Below, piece after piece: positions 15,254 to 23,848 of a DNA stretch of 49,778 nucleotides. Origin of the DNA: Lysobacterales bacterium. GTDB lineage: Bacteria; Pseudomonadota; Gammaproteobacteria; Xanthomonadales; SZUA-36. Each line of letters starts with the position of its first letter. Position 1 is the first letter of the stretch. The notes below the pieces were generated by a model. The model made no database searches and was not told the DNA's origin. It worked only from the letters and a program-made list of their open reading frames with translations. Location: NCBI GenBank assembly GCA_028289465.1, contig JANQPM010000050.1, forward strand, positions 1 to 49,778, in the 5' to 3' direction. The position numbers were made by a program, and so were the translations under genes.

Positions 15254-18200
15254 ATGCCTCTGCCCGACTATGCCGAACTGCATTGCCTGACCAATTTCAG
15301 CTTTTTGCGCGGCGCATCGCATGCCGAAGAACTGGTGAAACGCGCCTACGACATGGGCTACCGCGCATTGGCGATTACCGATGAGTGCTCCATGGCCGGC
15401 GCGGTACGGGCACACCGGGCCGCCAGAACGGTTCCGATACGCCTGATTATCGGCAGCGAATTCCGACTGGACGAGCTGCATCTGGTTTTACTGGCCACCG
15501 ATCACACCGGCTACAGCCAGCTTTGCCAGCTGATTACCACCGCCCGGCGGGCCGCTCCAAAAGGGGAATACCGGCTGACGCAAAAACAACTGGAATACGG
15601 CCTGGACCATTGCCTGGCGATCTGGGTTCCGGCGGATACGGTAGCCATGGCCAATGCGCCTGCCCGGCAGATGCTGGCAGCGACCGGCCGATGGCTAAAA
15701 CGGCACTTCGCCGGCCGGGCCTGGATCGGTGCAGCACTGCATCGCCGTTTCGACGACCGGCTGAAGTTAAGGCGGCTGATGCAGCTGGGCAATATCTGCG
15801 GTTTGCCGCTGACCGCCTGCGGCAGCGCGGTGATGCATCACCGGAGGCGCCATAAACTGGCCGACACGCTGACCGCGATCCGCCTGAATACTCCGGTGGC
15901 CGAAGCCGGTTTCGCGCTGGCCCCGAATGCCGAGCAGCACCTGCGCTGCAAACAAGAGCTGATTGCGCTGTACCCGGCCGAGTTGCTACAGGAATCGGTA
16001 CGCATCGCCGAACGCTGCCGCTTCTCGCTGGACGAACTGAATTACCAGTACCCGCATGAAGTTGTACCGCCCGGCAAAACGGCAACCCGGCACCTGCGCG
16101 AACTCACCGAAGCCGGAGTGAGGCGGCACTGGCCCGATGGGCCTTCCGATGAGATACGGCAGCAAATCGAGCACGAGCTGAACCTGATTGCCGAACTGCG
16201 CTACGAATCGTATTTTCTGACCATTCACGACATCGTCGAATACGCCCGCAGCCAGAACATCCTGTGTCAGGGCCGTGGTTCGGCGGCCAATTCCATCGTC
16301 TGTTTTTGCCTTGGCATCACCGCGGCCGACCCGAGCCGCATCGGCCTGCTGTTCGAGCGCTTTATCTCCCGTGAACGCAATGAACCGCCGGACATCGATG
16401 TGGATTTCGAGCACGAACGGCGCGAAGAAGTCATGCAATACGTCTACCGCAAATACGGCCGCCACCGGGCTGCGCTGTCGGCCACTGTCATTACCTATCG
16501 CCATAAAAGCGCGGTGCGCGACGTCGGCAAGGCTCTGGGCATCGATCCGGATCAATTGCAGCAGTTATCCGACAACCTGGCCTGGTGGGACCGGCCGGAA
16601 ACCTTCGCCCGCCAGATCACCGAGGCCGGCTTTGATCTCAACAGCCACATCATGAAGTTGTTCTTTGAACTGGTGGACGAGATTTGCGGCTTTCCGCGCC
16701 ATCTGTCCCAGCATGTCGGCGGCTTTGTGATCGCCGAACAACCGCTGAACACCCTGGTGCCGGTGGAAAATGCGACCATGCCCGACCGGACCGTGATCCA
16801 GTGGGATAAGGACGATCTGGAAAGCCTGGGCCTGCTCAAAGTGGACTGCCTCGCGCTGGGCATGCTGACCGCCCTGCACCGCTGCTTCGATCTGATACAG
16901 CTATACCATGCTCACACGGTCAATCTGCTGACCATTCCAGAAGGCGATAAGCCGACTTACCGCATGATCCAGCAGGCCGATACCATCGGCGTCTTTCAAA
17001 TCGAATCGCGCGCCCAGCAGGCCATGCTGCCGCGGCTGAAGCCGGCCAATTACTACGACCTGGTGATTGAAATCGCCATCGTCCGGCCCGGCCCGATCCA
17101 GGGCAATATGGTGCACCCCTATCTGAAGCGCAGAGACGGCCTGGAACAGCCGGACGTGCCGAAGCCGGAATTATGGGCGGTGCTGGAAAAAACCCTGGGT
17201 GTGCCTATTTTTCAAGAGCAGGCGATGAAAATCGCTATGGTCGCGGCCGGCTTCAGCGCCGGCGAGGCCGATGCATTGCGGCGCGCAATGGCGGCCTGGA
17301 AGCGGCGCGGCGGCCTGGAGCCGTTTCGCGACAAGCTGATCAACGGCATGCTGAAAAACGGCTACCAGAAGGATTACGCCGAGCGCATCTATGAACAGAT
17401 CAAAGGCTTTGGCGACTATGGCTTTCCGGAATCCCATTCAGCCAGCTTCGCGATCCTGGCCTATGCCTCGGCCTACCTGAAATGCCACTACCCGGCTGCG
17501 TTCACCTGCGCGTTACTGAACAGCCAGCCGATGGGCTTCTACTCGCCGGCACAGTTAATTAAAGATGCGCAGCGCCACCGGGTCCGCATGCTGCCGGTGG
17601 ACGTACGCTATAGCGATGCGCTGGCCACACTGACCGACGATACCCGTCAGGGCCGGCGGCATGCGATTAAACAACCGGCGATCCGTCTCGGCCTGGTCAC
17701 CGTCAAAGGCCTGAGTAAGCCGGCCATCGAACGGTTGGTCGAAGCCCGCCGCGAATCGCCGTTCCGATCCGTACAAGATTTGGTCGACCGCAGCCGCCTA
17801 TCGCAAAAAGACCGGCATGCACTGGCCAGATCCGGTGCGCTGCGCGGCCTGGCCGGGCACCGCCACCGGGCTTACTGGCAAACGCTGGCCGCGCGCCCGC
17901 AGACCGGGCTGCTGCGCGGCACCGAAATCAGCGAACCGCATACGCCGATGCGGCCGCCCGATGCCATTCAGAATCTATGGGCGGACTATAACGCGACCGG
18001 CCTCAGCCTGAACGACCACCCGATGCGGCTGCTGCGCGGCCGCATTCAGCAGATCGCCCGTCGCCGCACCGTATCCGCGACCGCACTGACCCAATGCGAA
18101 CATGGCCGCGCGCTTTATGTCGCCGGGCTGACCACCAACCGCCAGCGGCCGCAAACCGCCAGAGGCGTGATTTTTCTGACTCTGGAGGATGACACCGGCC

Positions 18201-18388
18201 TGATCAATGTGGTGGTCTGGCCGGATCTGGTCGAACGGCAGCGCAAGACCCTGCTCGGCGCGCGCTTAATGGGCGTCGAAGGCCGCCTGGAAACCGAGGG
18301 CAGCGTATTTCACTTGATCGCGCACCGGCTGGACGACCACAGCGGCCTGATCCGCCGGCTGCCGGTACGGTCGCGGGATTTTCAGTAG
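15254..18388 (+). CDS. dnaE2: Error-prone DNA polymerase DnaE2
   Basis: C-family polymerase that does SOS-induced translesion synthesis with ImuA and ImuB. It has 1044 residues, typical for DnaE2 and shorter than replicative DnaE. The N-terminal PHP domain starts with YAELHCLTNFSFLRGASH; the palm has GRGSAANSIVCFCLGIT and the catalytic PDIDVDFEHERREEV (about residues 376-390). The fingers follow with SATVITYRHKSAVRDVGKAL. PIFQEQAMKIAMVAAGFSAGEADALRRAM and GFGDYGFPESHSASFAILAYASAYLK are strong signatures. A C-terminal OB domain (about 950-1030) carries VIFLTLEDDTGLINVVVWP. It starts two bases after its own LexA box. It is separated from imuB by about 6 kb, although these genes commonly form one operon. 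Confidence 0.96.
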   Translation: MPLPDYAELHCLTNFSFLRGASHAEELVKRAYDMGYRALAITDECSMAGAVRAHRAARTVPIRLIIGSEFRLDELHLVLLATDHTGYSQLCQLITTARRAAPKGEYRLTQKQLEYGLDHCLAIWVPADTVAMANAPARQMLAATGRWLKRHFAGRAWIGAALHRRFDDRLKLRRLMQLGNICGLPLTACGSAVMHHRRRHKLADTLTAIRLNTPVAEAGFALAPNAEQHLRCKQELIALYPAELLQESVRIAERCRFSLDELNYQYPHEVVPPGKTATRHLRELTEAGVRRHWPDGPSDEIRQQIEHELNLIAELRYESYFLTIHDIVEYARSQNILCQGRGSAANSIVCFCLGITAADPSRIGLLFERFISRERNEPPDIDVDFEHERREEVMQYVYRKYGRHRAALSATVITYRHKSAVRDVGKALGIDPDQLQQLSDNLAWWDRPETFARQITEAGFDLNSHIMKLFFELVDEICGFPRHLSQHVGGFVIAEQPLNTLVPVENATMPDRTVIQWDKDDLESLGLLKVDCLALGMLTALHRCFDLIQLYHAHTVNLLTIPEGDKPTYRMIQQADTIGVFQIESRAQQAMLPRLKPANYYDLVIEIAIVRPGPIQGNMVHPYLKRRDGLEQPDVPKPELWAVLEKTLGVPIFQEQAMKIAMVAAGFSAGEADALRRAMAAWKRRGGLEPFRDKLINGMLKNGYQKDYAERIYEQIKGFGDYGFPESHSASFAILAYASAYLKCHYPAAFTCALLNSQPMGFYSPAQLIKDAQRHRVRMLPVDVRYSDALATLTDDTRQGRRHAIKQPAIRLGLVTVKGLSKPAIERLVEARRESPFRSVQDLVDRSRLSQKDRHALARSGALRGLAGHRHRAYWQTLAARPQTGLLRGTEISEPHTPMRPPDAIQNLWADYNATGLSLNDHPMRLLRGRIQQIARRRTVSATALTQCEHGRALYVAGLTTNRQRPQTARGVIFLTLEDDTGLINVVVWPDLVERQRKTLLGARLMGVEGRLETEGSVFHLIAHRLDDHSGLIRRLPVRSRDFQ

Positions 18389-18396
18389 CGGCAAAC

Positions 18397-18756
18397 CTAA
18401 AGCAGGAAAATCGCGATGCGGCTGACCATGCTGACAAACTTATCCAGCTTGGTCAGCACCCGCCGCGCGCTGCGCAATTCGTCGATTTCCTGCTTCAGCA
18501 ATTTCGCGCGCTTTCTCAGTTCTTTGCTGTGCGCTTCGAGCTGCCCGGCCACCTGTTTCAGCTTGGTAATCGTCAGCCGGCTGCGCAGCAAGGTGACGTC
18601 ACGCTGCAGCAGTGCGTATTCGTTCTGCACGCGTGGCGGTGCATCCAGAAACAGCGCGCGAACCTGGCTGGAAGCCAACTTCAATTCCAGTTTGCGCAAA
18701 AAGCTCAGCAGGCTCTTAGGCGGGATGGTTCCTTCGCCGTCAAACTCAAGTGTCAT
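18397..18756 (-). CDS. Small helical coiled-coil protein, unknown function
   Basis: A 119-residue protein, not recognised. The start at 18756 has GAGGGGAG well placed. After a short N-terminal stretch (TLEFDGEGTIPPKSLLSFLRKLELKL) the rest is helical with heptads of Leu, Arg and Glu (about residues 40-105), ending in a hydrophobic segment VSRIAIFLL that may touch the membrane. It lies 21 bases after the lipoprotein gene on the same strand, so the two look like one operon. It is convergent with dnaE2, eight bases away. Confidence 0.6.
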   Translation of the reverse strand: MTLEFDGEGTIPPKSLLSFLRKLELKLASSQVRALFLDAPPRVQNEYALLQRDVTLLRSRLTITKLKQVAGQLEAHSKELRKRAKLLKQEIDELRSARRVLTKLDKFVSMVSRIAIFLL

Positions 18757-18777
18757 GCGATACTCCCCTCGGTACGT

Positions 18778-19692
18778 CTATTTCAATCCTGCGGCCGCTT
18801 CCCTGATCGACTGTAATTCCGCCATCAACCGAAGCAACTGGGTTGCGAAGTCCGGATCCTCGCCAAGCAGTTTTTCCAAGGTATTTTGCAAGGTTTTGGC
18901 TGCCCGGCTGGCTGTCTTTAATTCACCGATCGCGGTATTGGTCATCAAAATCCGGCGGCGCTGCTCCAGCCATTTCTGTGCCTTTTCCGGTGTATCGGCC
19001 AGCGGCTGCTTAGCGGTCAGCGGCGTTTCCAGCAGCATCTGGGTACGCCTTAAGTTCAGCAGCTGCGTATTGTGTTCAAGGTCGTCGCCGATCACACTTA
19101 GCAGCTCTTCATGGGTCTTCAGCGCACTTTGCAGCATGCCCTGGTCGCGGGCAATAGCCGCTTTCAGCGCCGCCCGCTGTTTGGCGTTGACGACAAACGC
19201 GACGATTTTCGAAATGCTGCTCTTCTGCTCGTCGCTGAGTTTGAAAATCTCCTGCCCGCCCAACTGCTGGGACAGATCGTCGATATTCTTCGCACTGGCC
19301 GCTATGGCCTCGGCGGTTTTCTCAGCTTCATCGGTGGTCGCCAGCGTATTCAGCAGCACGAAATAACCGCTTAGTGCCGAGACGTGTTTGCGAATGTCAT
19401 TGAAGACCGCAATCCGCTCGCCATCCAGCTCGTTGAACTGGCCGAGACTGTTGATTTCCTGCTGATGAAAATTCGCTGCACTGCGGTCTGCAAAGCGGTT
19501 GGTTTCAATCAATTGCGCCGAACTAGTATCGATCGCGGTTTCTTGCGCAGTTAATAAGAGCTGATTCAGGCTGTCGGCATAATTGATGCCGGCATTGGCA
19601 AACTTCTCGTAAGGACCGACCGGCGTGGTTGCACAGCCCGCACAGCACAACGAGAACACTATCGCACTGAAAATGAGCCAGATATGCTTCAA
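18778..19692 (-). CDS. Helical lipoprotein, unknown function
   Basis: A 304-residue predicted lipoprotein. The TTG at 19692 has a GGGGGG seven bases upstream and begins a signal peptide (KHIWLIFSAIVFSLCCAGC) ending in a lipobox with Cys near residue 20. The ATG at 19773 would bury this signal. The mature part is almost all alpha-helical, with conserved-looking AGINYADSLNQLLLTAQETAID near the start and repeated Leu/Glu heptads later, so it probably forms a helical bundle. The downstream coiled-coil protein (18397-18756) is its likely partner. I know no function for this pair. Confidence 0.65.
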   Translation of the reverse strand: MKHIWLIFSAIVFSLCCAGCATTPVGPYEKFANAGINYADSLNQLLLTAQETAIDTSSAQLIETNRFADRSAANFHQQEINSLGQFNELDGERIAVFNDIRKHVSALSGYFVLLNTLATTDEAEKTAEAIAASAKNIDDLSQQLGGQEIFKLSDEQKSSISKIVAFVVNAKQRAALKAAIARDQGMLQSALKTHEELLSVIGDDLEHNTQLLNLRRTQMLLETPLTAKQPLADTPEKAQKWLEQRRRILMTNTAIGELKTASRAAKTLQNTLEKLLGEDPDFATQLLRLMAELQSIREAAAGLK

Positions 19693-19964
19693 AGAACACC
19701 CCCCTTTTCGACCGGCTTGTACCCGCAAACTGATGCGCCACCGCCGTGTTAACAGTATCTCTAAGCCTAGCATCCAAACAAGCGGCTTTCCACGCCAGAC
19801 CCGGCCGTTCCGAATATTCCGCAGAGGCCAAATCGATCACCCCGTGCCGGCTTGTTCGGCAGGTCGAATGGCACGTTTTGAATTATGATTGGCGTTATTT
19901 GCGAGTGTGGCAGCCGCGCCCGGCCACTACCATTTCTCCATCAACCCATCATATGGAGCAAGCA

Positions 19965-20801
19965 ATGAACCACCGAACTCCGGCCAAGCAAGTGGCCCTG
20001 GTTACCGGCGCATCATCCGGCATGGGCGAGGATTTCGCCAAAGCCCTGCTGCAGGAAGGCATGGTGGTGTATACCGCCGCGCGACGCATCGAACGAATGG
20101 CGAATCTGCAAAAGCAAGGTGCAATCCCGCTGAAAATGGATATCACCCGGGATGAGCAGATTCGTGCGGTCGTGCAGAAAATCGAAGCCGATCATGGCGG
20201 TGTTGATGTGCTGATCAACAATGCCGGTTTCGGTATGTTCGGTGCGGTCGAGGATACCGACATCGATGACGCACGTTACCAGTTCGAAGTGAACCTGTTC
20301 GGCATGGCCCGCCTGACCCAGTTGCTGCTGCCGGGGATGCGCGAAAAGCGGGGCGGCAAAATCATCAATATTTCCTCAATAGGCGGAAAAGTCTACACGC
20401 CGCTTGGCGCCTGGTACCATGCGACCAAGCATGCGATGGAAGGCTGGTCCGACTGCCTGCGGCTTGAACTGAAAGCGTTTGATATCGACGTGGTGGTGAT
20501 CGAGCCCGGCGCGATTCGAACGGAATTTTCCGATGTGATGATCGGGCCGATGCTGGAGCGTTCCGGTTCGGGACCGTACGGCAAACTGGCTCATGGAATT
20601 GCGAAGGTATCCCGGCAGAACGACCATGCCGGCAGCAGTTCGGAACCCAAGGTGATCACCGACCTGGTACTGAAAGCTGTCCGATCGCGTCGGCCCCGAA
20701 CGCGCTACGCTGCCGGGAAATACGCTAAACCGATGTTGTTCACTCGAAAGTGGCTGGGCGACCGCATTTACGACCGGGCAGTGTTGTCACTGGTTAAATA
20801 G
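19965..20801 (+). CDS. Short-chain dehydrogenase/reductase
   Basis: A 278-residue classical SDR oxidoreductase. It has the nucleotide-binding loop VTGASSGMGEDFAK (about residues 12-25), NNAGFG (about 86-91), the catalytic Ser in INISSIGGK and the Tyr-Lys pair in YHATKHAMEGW (about 152-162). GAIRTEF is the usual later signature. I use the ATG at 19965, with GGAG at 19955-19958; an in-frame ATG at 19953 is possible. The N-terminal binding region TGASSGMG and the acidic residue pattern do not settle NADP versus NAD. Substrate unknown. The AraC regulator starts three bases after its stop, so the pair is an operon, and the regulator may control the enzyme. Confidence 0.88.
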   Translation: MNHRTPAKQVALVTGASSGMGEDFAKALLQEGMVVYTAARRIERMANLQKQGAIPLKMDITRDEQIRAVVQKIEADHGGVDVLINNAGFGMFGAVEDTDIDDARYQFEVNLFGMARLTQLLLPGMREKRGGKIINISSIGGKVYTPLGAWYHATKHAMEGWSDCLRLELKAFDIDVVVIEPGAIRTEFSDVMIGPMLERSGSGPYGKLAHGIAKVSRQNDHAGSSSEPKVITDLVLKAVRSRRPRTRYAAGKYAKPMLFTRKWLGDRIYDRAVLSLVK

Positions 20802-20804
20802 CTG

Positions 20805-21803
20805 ATGAAACAAGCAACTCGATTCAAGGTATCGCCCGGCTGGAAAGTCATGATCCGCGATATGGGCATGAACCCAGCCGAAGTGCTGACGCTGGCCGGC
20901 CTGCCGGCCGACCTGTTTGCCCGCAAAGACGCCAGTCTCAGCGTCGGCGATTACTTCAATCTCTGGCTCGGGCTGGAAAAAGCGGCCGACGGCCGCGACC
21001 TGCCGCTGATGATCGGCCGGGCCATCTCGGCCGAAGCTTTCGATCCGCCGATCTTCGCCTGCCTGTGCAGCCCGAACCTGAATACCGCGCTGCAACGGCT
21101 CGCCGAATATAAGCGGCTGATCGGCCCGATGATGCTGACCGTAGACATCGGCAAACGGCAAACCAGAATATCGATCAGTTGCTACAAAAGCAGACAGCCC
21201 ATTCCCGCCTCGCTGGGCATCAGCGAACTGGTCTTTCTGACCCAGCTCACCCGCCTGGCCACGCGGGAACACGTGGTTCCGGTCAATGTGACACTCCAAC
21301 GCCCACCGGAAAACCCGAAGGCCTACAGCGCCTTTTTCGGTATCGATCTCAAACGCGGCCGGGAAAACCGCATCGCATTTTCGGCCGAAGACGCCACCCG
21401 CCCGTTTCTGACCGAGAATGCGGCTATGTTCGACTTCTTCGAACCCGGCCTGAAAAAACGCCTGTTCGACCTCGATGTCGAAGCCAGCGCCCGCGAACGG
21501 GTTCGAAGCGCCCTGATGGAAATGCTGCCCAGTGGCCAAAGCACCATGGACCAGATCGCCCGCAAACTCGCCGTCAGCAAACGCACCCTGCAACGCCGGC
21601 TGAACGACGAAGGCACCAGCTACCAGGAAGCCTTGCAACAGACCCGGGAAGAACTGGCCCAGCACTACCTGACTCAATCAGACCTGGCACCGGGCGAAAT
21701 ATCGTTCCTGCTCGGTTTTCAGGATGCGAATTCGTTTATTCGCGCGTTCGGGCATTGGACGGGGCAGACGCCCGGGGAATATCGGGGGAGTTTTAGTGCT
21801 TGA
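20805..21803 (+). CDS. AraC-family transcription regulator
   Basis: A 332-residue regulator of the AraC/XylS family. The N-terminal part (about residues 15-200) resembles the arabinose-binding-like domain of the OruR/ArgR-type group, with LSVGDYFNLWLGLEKAADGRDLPLMIGR. The C-terminal DNA-binding part (about 225-330) has both helix-turn-helix units: MDQIARKLAVSKRTLQRRLNDEGTSYQEAL and the conserved GFQDANSFIRAFGHWTGQTPGEYR. It follows the SDR gene by three bases. The left structured repeat begins just after its stop. Confidence 0.9.
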   Translation: MKQATRFKVSPGWKVMIRDMGMNPAEVLTLAGLPADLFARKDASLSVGDYFNLWLGLEKAADGRDLPLMIGRAISAEAFDPPIFACLCSPNLNTALQRLAEYKRLIGPMMLTVDIGKRQTRISISCYKSRQPIPASLGISELVFLTQLTRLATREHVVPVNVTLQRPPENPKAYSAFFGIDLKRGRENRIAFSAEDATRPFLTENAAMFDFFEPGLKKRLFDLDVEASARERVRSALMEMLPSGQSTMDQIARKLAVSKRTLQRRLNDEGTSYQEALQQTREELAQHYLTQSDLAPGEISFLLGFQDANSFIRAFGHWTGQTPGEYRGSFSA

Positions 21804-21820
21804 TTTTGCTTGTTGAGATT

Positions 21821-22050
21821 TTCGCTGTTTGCTGCGCAAGCTGTAGTGAGTTCATTTCTTTGTCTTGCAACAAAGAAACGAACCAAAGAAAATGCAACCC
21901 GCACAGCGGCCTCCGCTACGCTACGGCTCCCCGTTTCATCAGGCTGCTTTGTGGCGTCGGTTTGAGAGCACATCCCTGCGCTCGCAAACCTAAAATTTCC
22001 TCCTGAAATTTTCCACCAGTCACAACCTGATGAAACGGCGCTGTGCAGGG
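21821..22050 (+). repeat. Structured repeat, left copy (plus orientation)
   Basis: An element of about 230 bases that recurs, inverted, at 23303-23516. It folds into a string of hairpins: 21827-21832 with 21836-21841; 21855-21863 (TTTCTTTGT) with 21870-21878; 21959-21964 plus 21966-21969 with 21980-21983 plus 21985-21990; 21992-21999 (AAAATTTC) with 22005-22012. The last two are enclosed by a long stem, 21931-21943 (CCGTTTCATCAGG) with 22026-22038, continued by 21901-21908 (GCACAGCG) with 22039-22046. Short open frames across it do not look like genes. Confidence 0.85.
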
Positions 22051-22174
22051 CCTACTAAATCCCGGAAATCAGGGAGTCGAGAAGCATTCCATTCTTGCCA
22101 GGATCGTCACATCAAATTCCCGATGTACTCCAATTAAGCTCTAATGTCAGTCATGATACGTGATCCTCAGTATG

Positions 22175-23152
22175 TCAGCTAGATGGCTTTGTAGCCCATG
22201 GTCTCATACCTACTCTGTTCCAGTGTTCACGTAGTGCATCATCTAACGGTCTAATATCGGAAAGAGCGATCTGCTCCCCGTGGTGAGCGACGAGTTCGCG
22301 AACCACAGGAGAGTCTGTACCACGCTCACACGGATTCACGAACACTCTGAATCGCTCATCCAGTGTGAAAAGGCCAAGCTCGAAGGCTTTATCATGCTGA
22401 AGGCAAAGACAAAGACCATTTCCCATATGGCCACGTAACGTTTCATTGTCGCTCCAGCGTGCAATATGAGCTCCAACAAGAAAACGGGGATCGGTCATCT
22501 TACATCTGGGGAAACAGCATCGGTTTCCATAGAGTTTTCTGATCGCAAATGAGAAATGTGTCTGCCCAAGACGGGAGCGCACAGTAGATACTTGCGTTCC
22601 CGTCTGAATAGAAACGACAGTCTTTCCATCAGCATGGGAAACAATGTCACCAGAACCGAAGAGCGCAATGAGGAGCTCCTCATCTGCATCGGAAAGGTAC
22701 GCACCGTTAAGGCACTGAAGTCGTCCGGTTTGTCGGACGAAGAAGATATTCAGCTTGTCCTTCCCGCGATCTCGATTTGCATCAAAGTACTGCTCCAGCT
22801 CGGTCCTTCTGGCTTGGAAAATCTCTACCAGATTCACGGGTTGATGAAATGGGATGAAATCTGTGAGGTCAGCACGATAGAACGTGGGAGCATAGTCCCA
22901 CCCTTTCGGATCTGGCGGGCGCCGAGTTGATCGGAAACCGTCGCCGGATGCGATGGAGTATCCAATGAAGTTTGCGTCAGGAGTCTTGCTACGCAAGTGG
23001 AGAATAGTGTCACCTTGCCGTACATCAAGTATTTTGCTCCAAAAGGGCCATGATCCACCGCCGCGTTTCTCGGTTGGAGCCCACACACAGTTGGTGAATG
23101 CCCATGTTCCGCCACCATGGACTTCATCTCTAGACATTTCGATATAAATCAT
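22175..23152 (-). CDS. HNH endonuclease with PUA/EVE-like N-terminal domain
   Basis: A 325-residue protein in two parts. The C-terminal part (about residues 195-300) is an HNH nuclease of the restriction type: RCCFPRC, then VGAHIARW (His229), then MGNGLCLCLQHDKAF (Asn245, His253). The N-terminal part (about 1-140) has TWAFTNCVWAP, WSKILDVRQGDTILHL and FIGYSIASGDGF. That strand order and the GD turn resemble the PUA/EVE superfamily, members of which read modified bases in type IV restriction enzymes. From this I infer a modification-dependent DNA cutter used against phage. The gene is AT-richer than its neighbours and is preceded by an AT-rich promoter region (23153-23296). It is the only gene between the two structured repeats. 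No methylase gene accompanies it. Confidence 0.75.
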   Translation of the reverse strand: MIYIEMSRDEVHGGGTWAFTNCVWAPTEKRGGGSWPFWSKILDVRQGDTILHLRSKTPDANFIGYSIASGDGFRSTRRPPDPKGWDYAPTFYRADLTDFIPFHQPVNLVEIFQARRTELEQYFDANRDRGKDKLNIFFVRQTGRLQCLNGAYLSDADEELLIALFGSGDIVSHADGKTVVSIQTGTQVSTVRSRLGQTHFSFAIRKLYGNRCCFPRCKMTDPRFLVGAHIARWSDNETLRGHMGNGLCLCLQHDKAFELGLFTLDERFRVFVNPCERGTDSPVVRELVAHHGEQIALSDIRPLDDALREHWNRVGMRPWATKPSS

Positions 23153-23302
23153 TTCTCTGAGCTAACTATAAATATTCAGACCTGTTAATCATAAAGACTA
23201 TTTTTTTTCGTTATACAGATAAAACTTTTTTAGCTATTTGATCCCCTTAATAGTGGCTTATTAAGAATCAAGCAAATCCCGAAGGCTTGCAAATCTCTCC
23301 CT

Positions 23303-23516
23303 GTACAGCGCCGATTCCTCAGTTGGCGACTGGTGAAAAAATTCAGGATGAATTTTTAGGCTTGCTAGCACAGGGATGTGCTATCAAGCCGACGCCACAA
23401 AGCCAATTGAGGAATCGGGAAGCCGAAGGCCGCTGTACTGGGACACGTTTTCTTTGGTTCGTTTCTTTGTCGTGCGACAAAGAAATGAACTCGCCATAGC
23501 TTGCAAAGCAAGCGGC
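23303..23516 (-). repeat. Structured repeat, right copy (minus orientation)
   Basis: The inverted counterpart of 21821-22050. Its stems are at equivalent places: 23499-23504 with 23508-23513; 23462-23472 with 23475-23485; 23359-23364 plus 23366-23372 with 23377-23383 plus 23385-23390; 23337-23344 (AAAAATTC) with 23350-23357. The long closing stem is 23311-23326 with 23403-23418, continued by 23303-23310 (GTACAGCG) with 23431-23438. Several stem positions differ from the left copy on both arms at once, keeping the pairing. Confidence 0.85.
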
Positions 23517-23581
23517 GAAAAAACAAATAAAAACTTAGAAAATCAAAGATCGACTTAAGAAACCAAACACCCCAACCAAAC

Positions 23582-23848
23582 CTACCCCGTCAAAAACCCA
23601 GATATAACCTCAACATCCGCCGCCTCAACTTCCACAGAAACCACCTTTGCCAGCGGCGGCCCCTTCCCCAGCCATGTCGCCAACTGATCCAAAGCATCAG
23701 CCTCACCGCAGGCCAGCACTTCGACCCGCCCGTCCGTCAGGTTCAGCGCATGCCCGGTAATGCCTCGCTTCTCGGCCTGTGCCCGGGTCGACTCGCGAAA
23801 CCAGACACTCTGTACGCGGCCGCTGATATAAAACCGCCGGCAGATCAC
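23582..23848 (-). CDS. acyP: Acylphosphatase
   Basis: An 88-residue enzyme hydrolysing acyl phosphates such as acetyl or carbamoyl phosphate. The phosphate-binding loop is GRVQSVWFRESTRAQAEKRGITGHALNLTDGRVEV: Arg near residue 18 and the Asn of LNLTDG are the expected catalytic pair, though the usual GVGFR is here SVWFR. The GTG start at 23848 directly follows the TAG stop of the thioredoxin-like gene, so the two are coupled. Confidence 0.9.
   Translation of the reverse strand: MICRRFYISGRVQSVWFRESTRAQAEKRGITGHALNLTDGRVEVLACGEADALDQLATWLGKGPPLAKVVSVEVEAADVEVISGFLTG

Noticed and set aside
21719-22006. Short open frames across the left structured repeat
   Set aside because: Codon pattern is explained by the hairpin repeats. 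Similar frames across the right copy differ in protein sequence while the stems are preserved, so selection acts on structure.
21821-23516. Repeat-bounded cassette as a classical insertion sequence
   Set aside because: No transposase or integrase frame lies between the repeats. The ends are long structured elements, not short terminal inverted repeats, and no target-site duplication could be recognised.
23287-23558. Short open frames across the right structured repeat
   Set aside because: Same reasoning as for the left copy; no ribosome binding site or protein family is seen.
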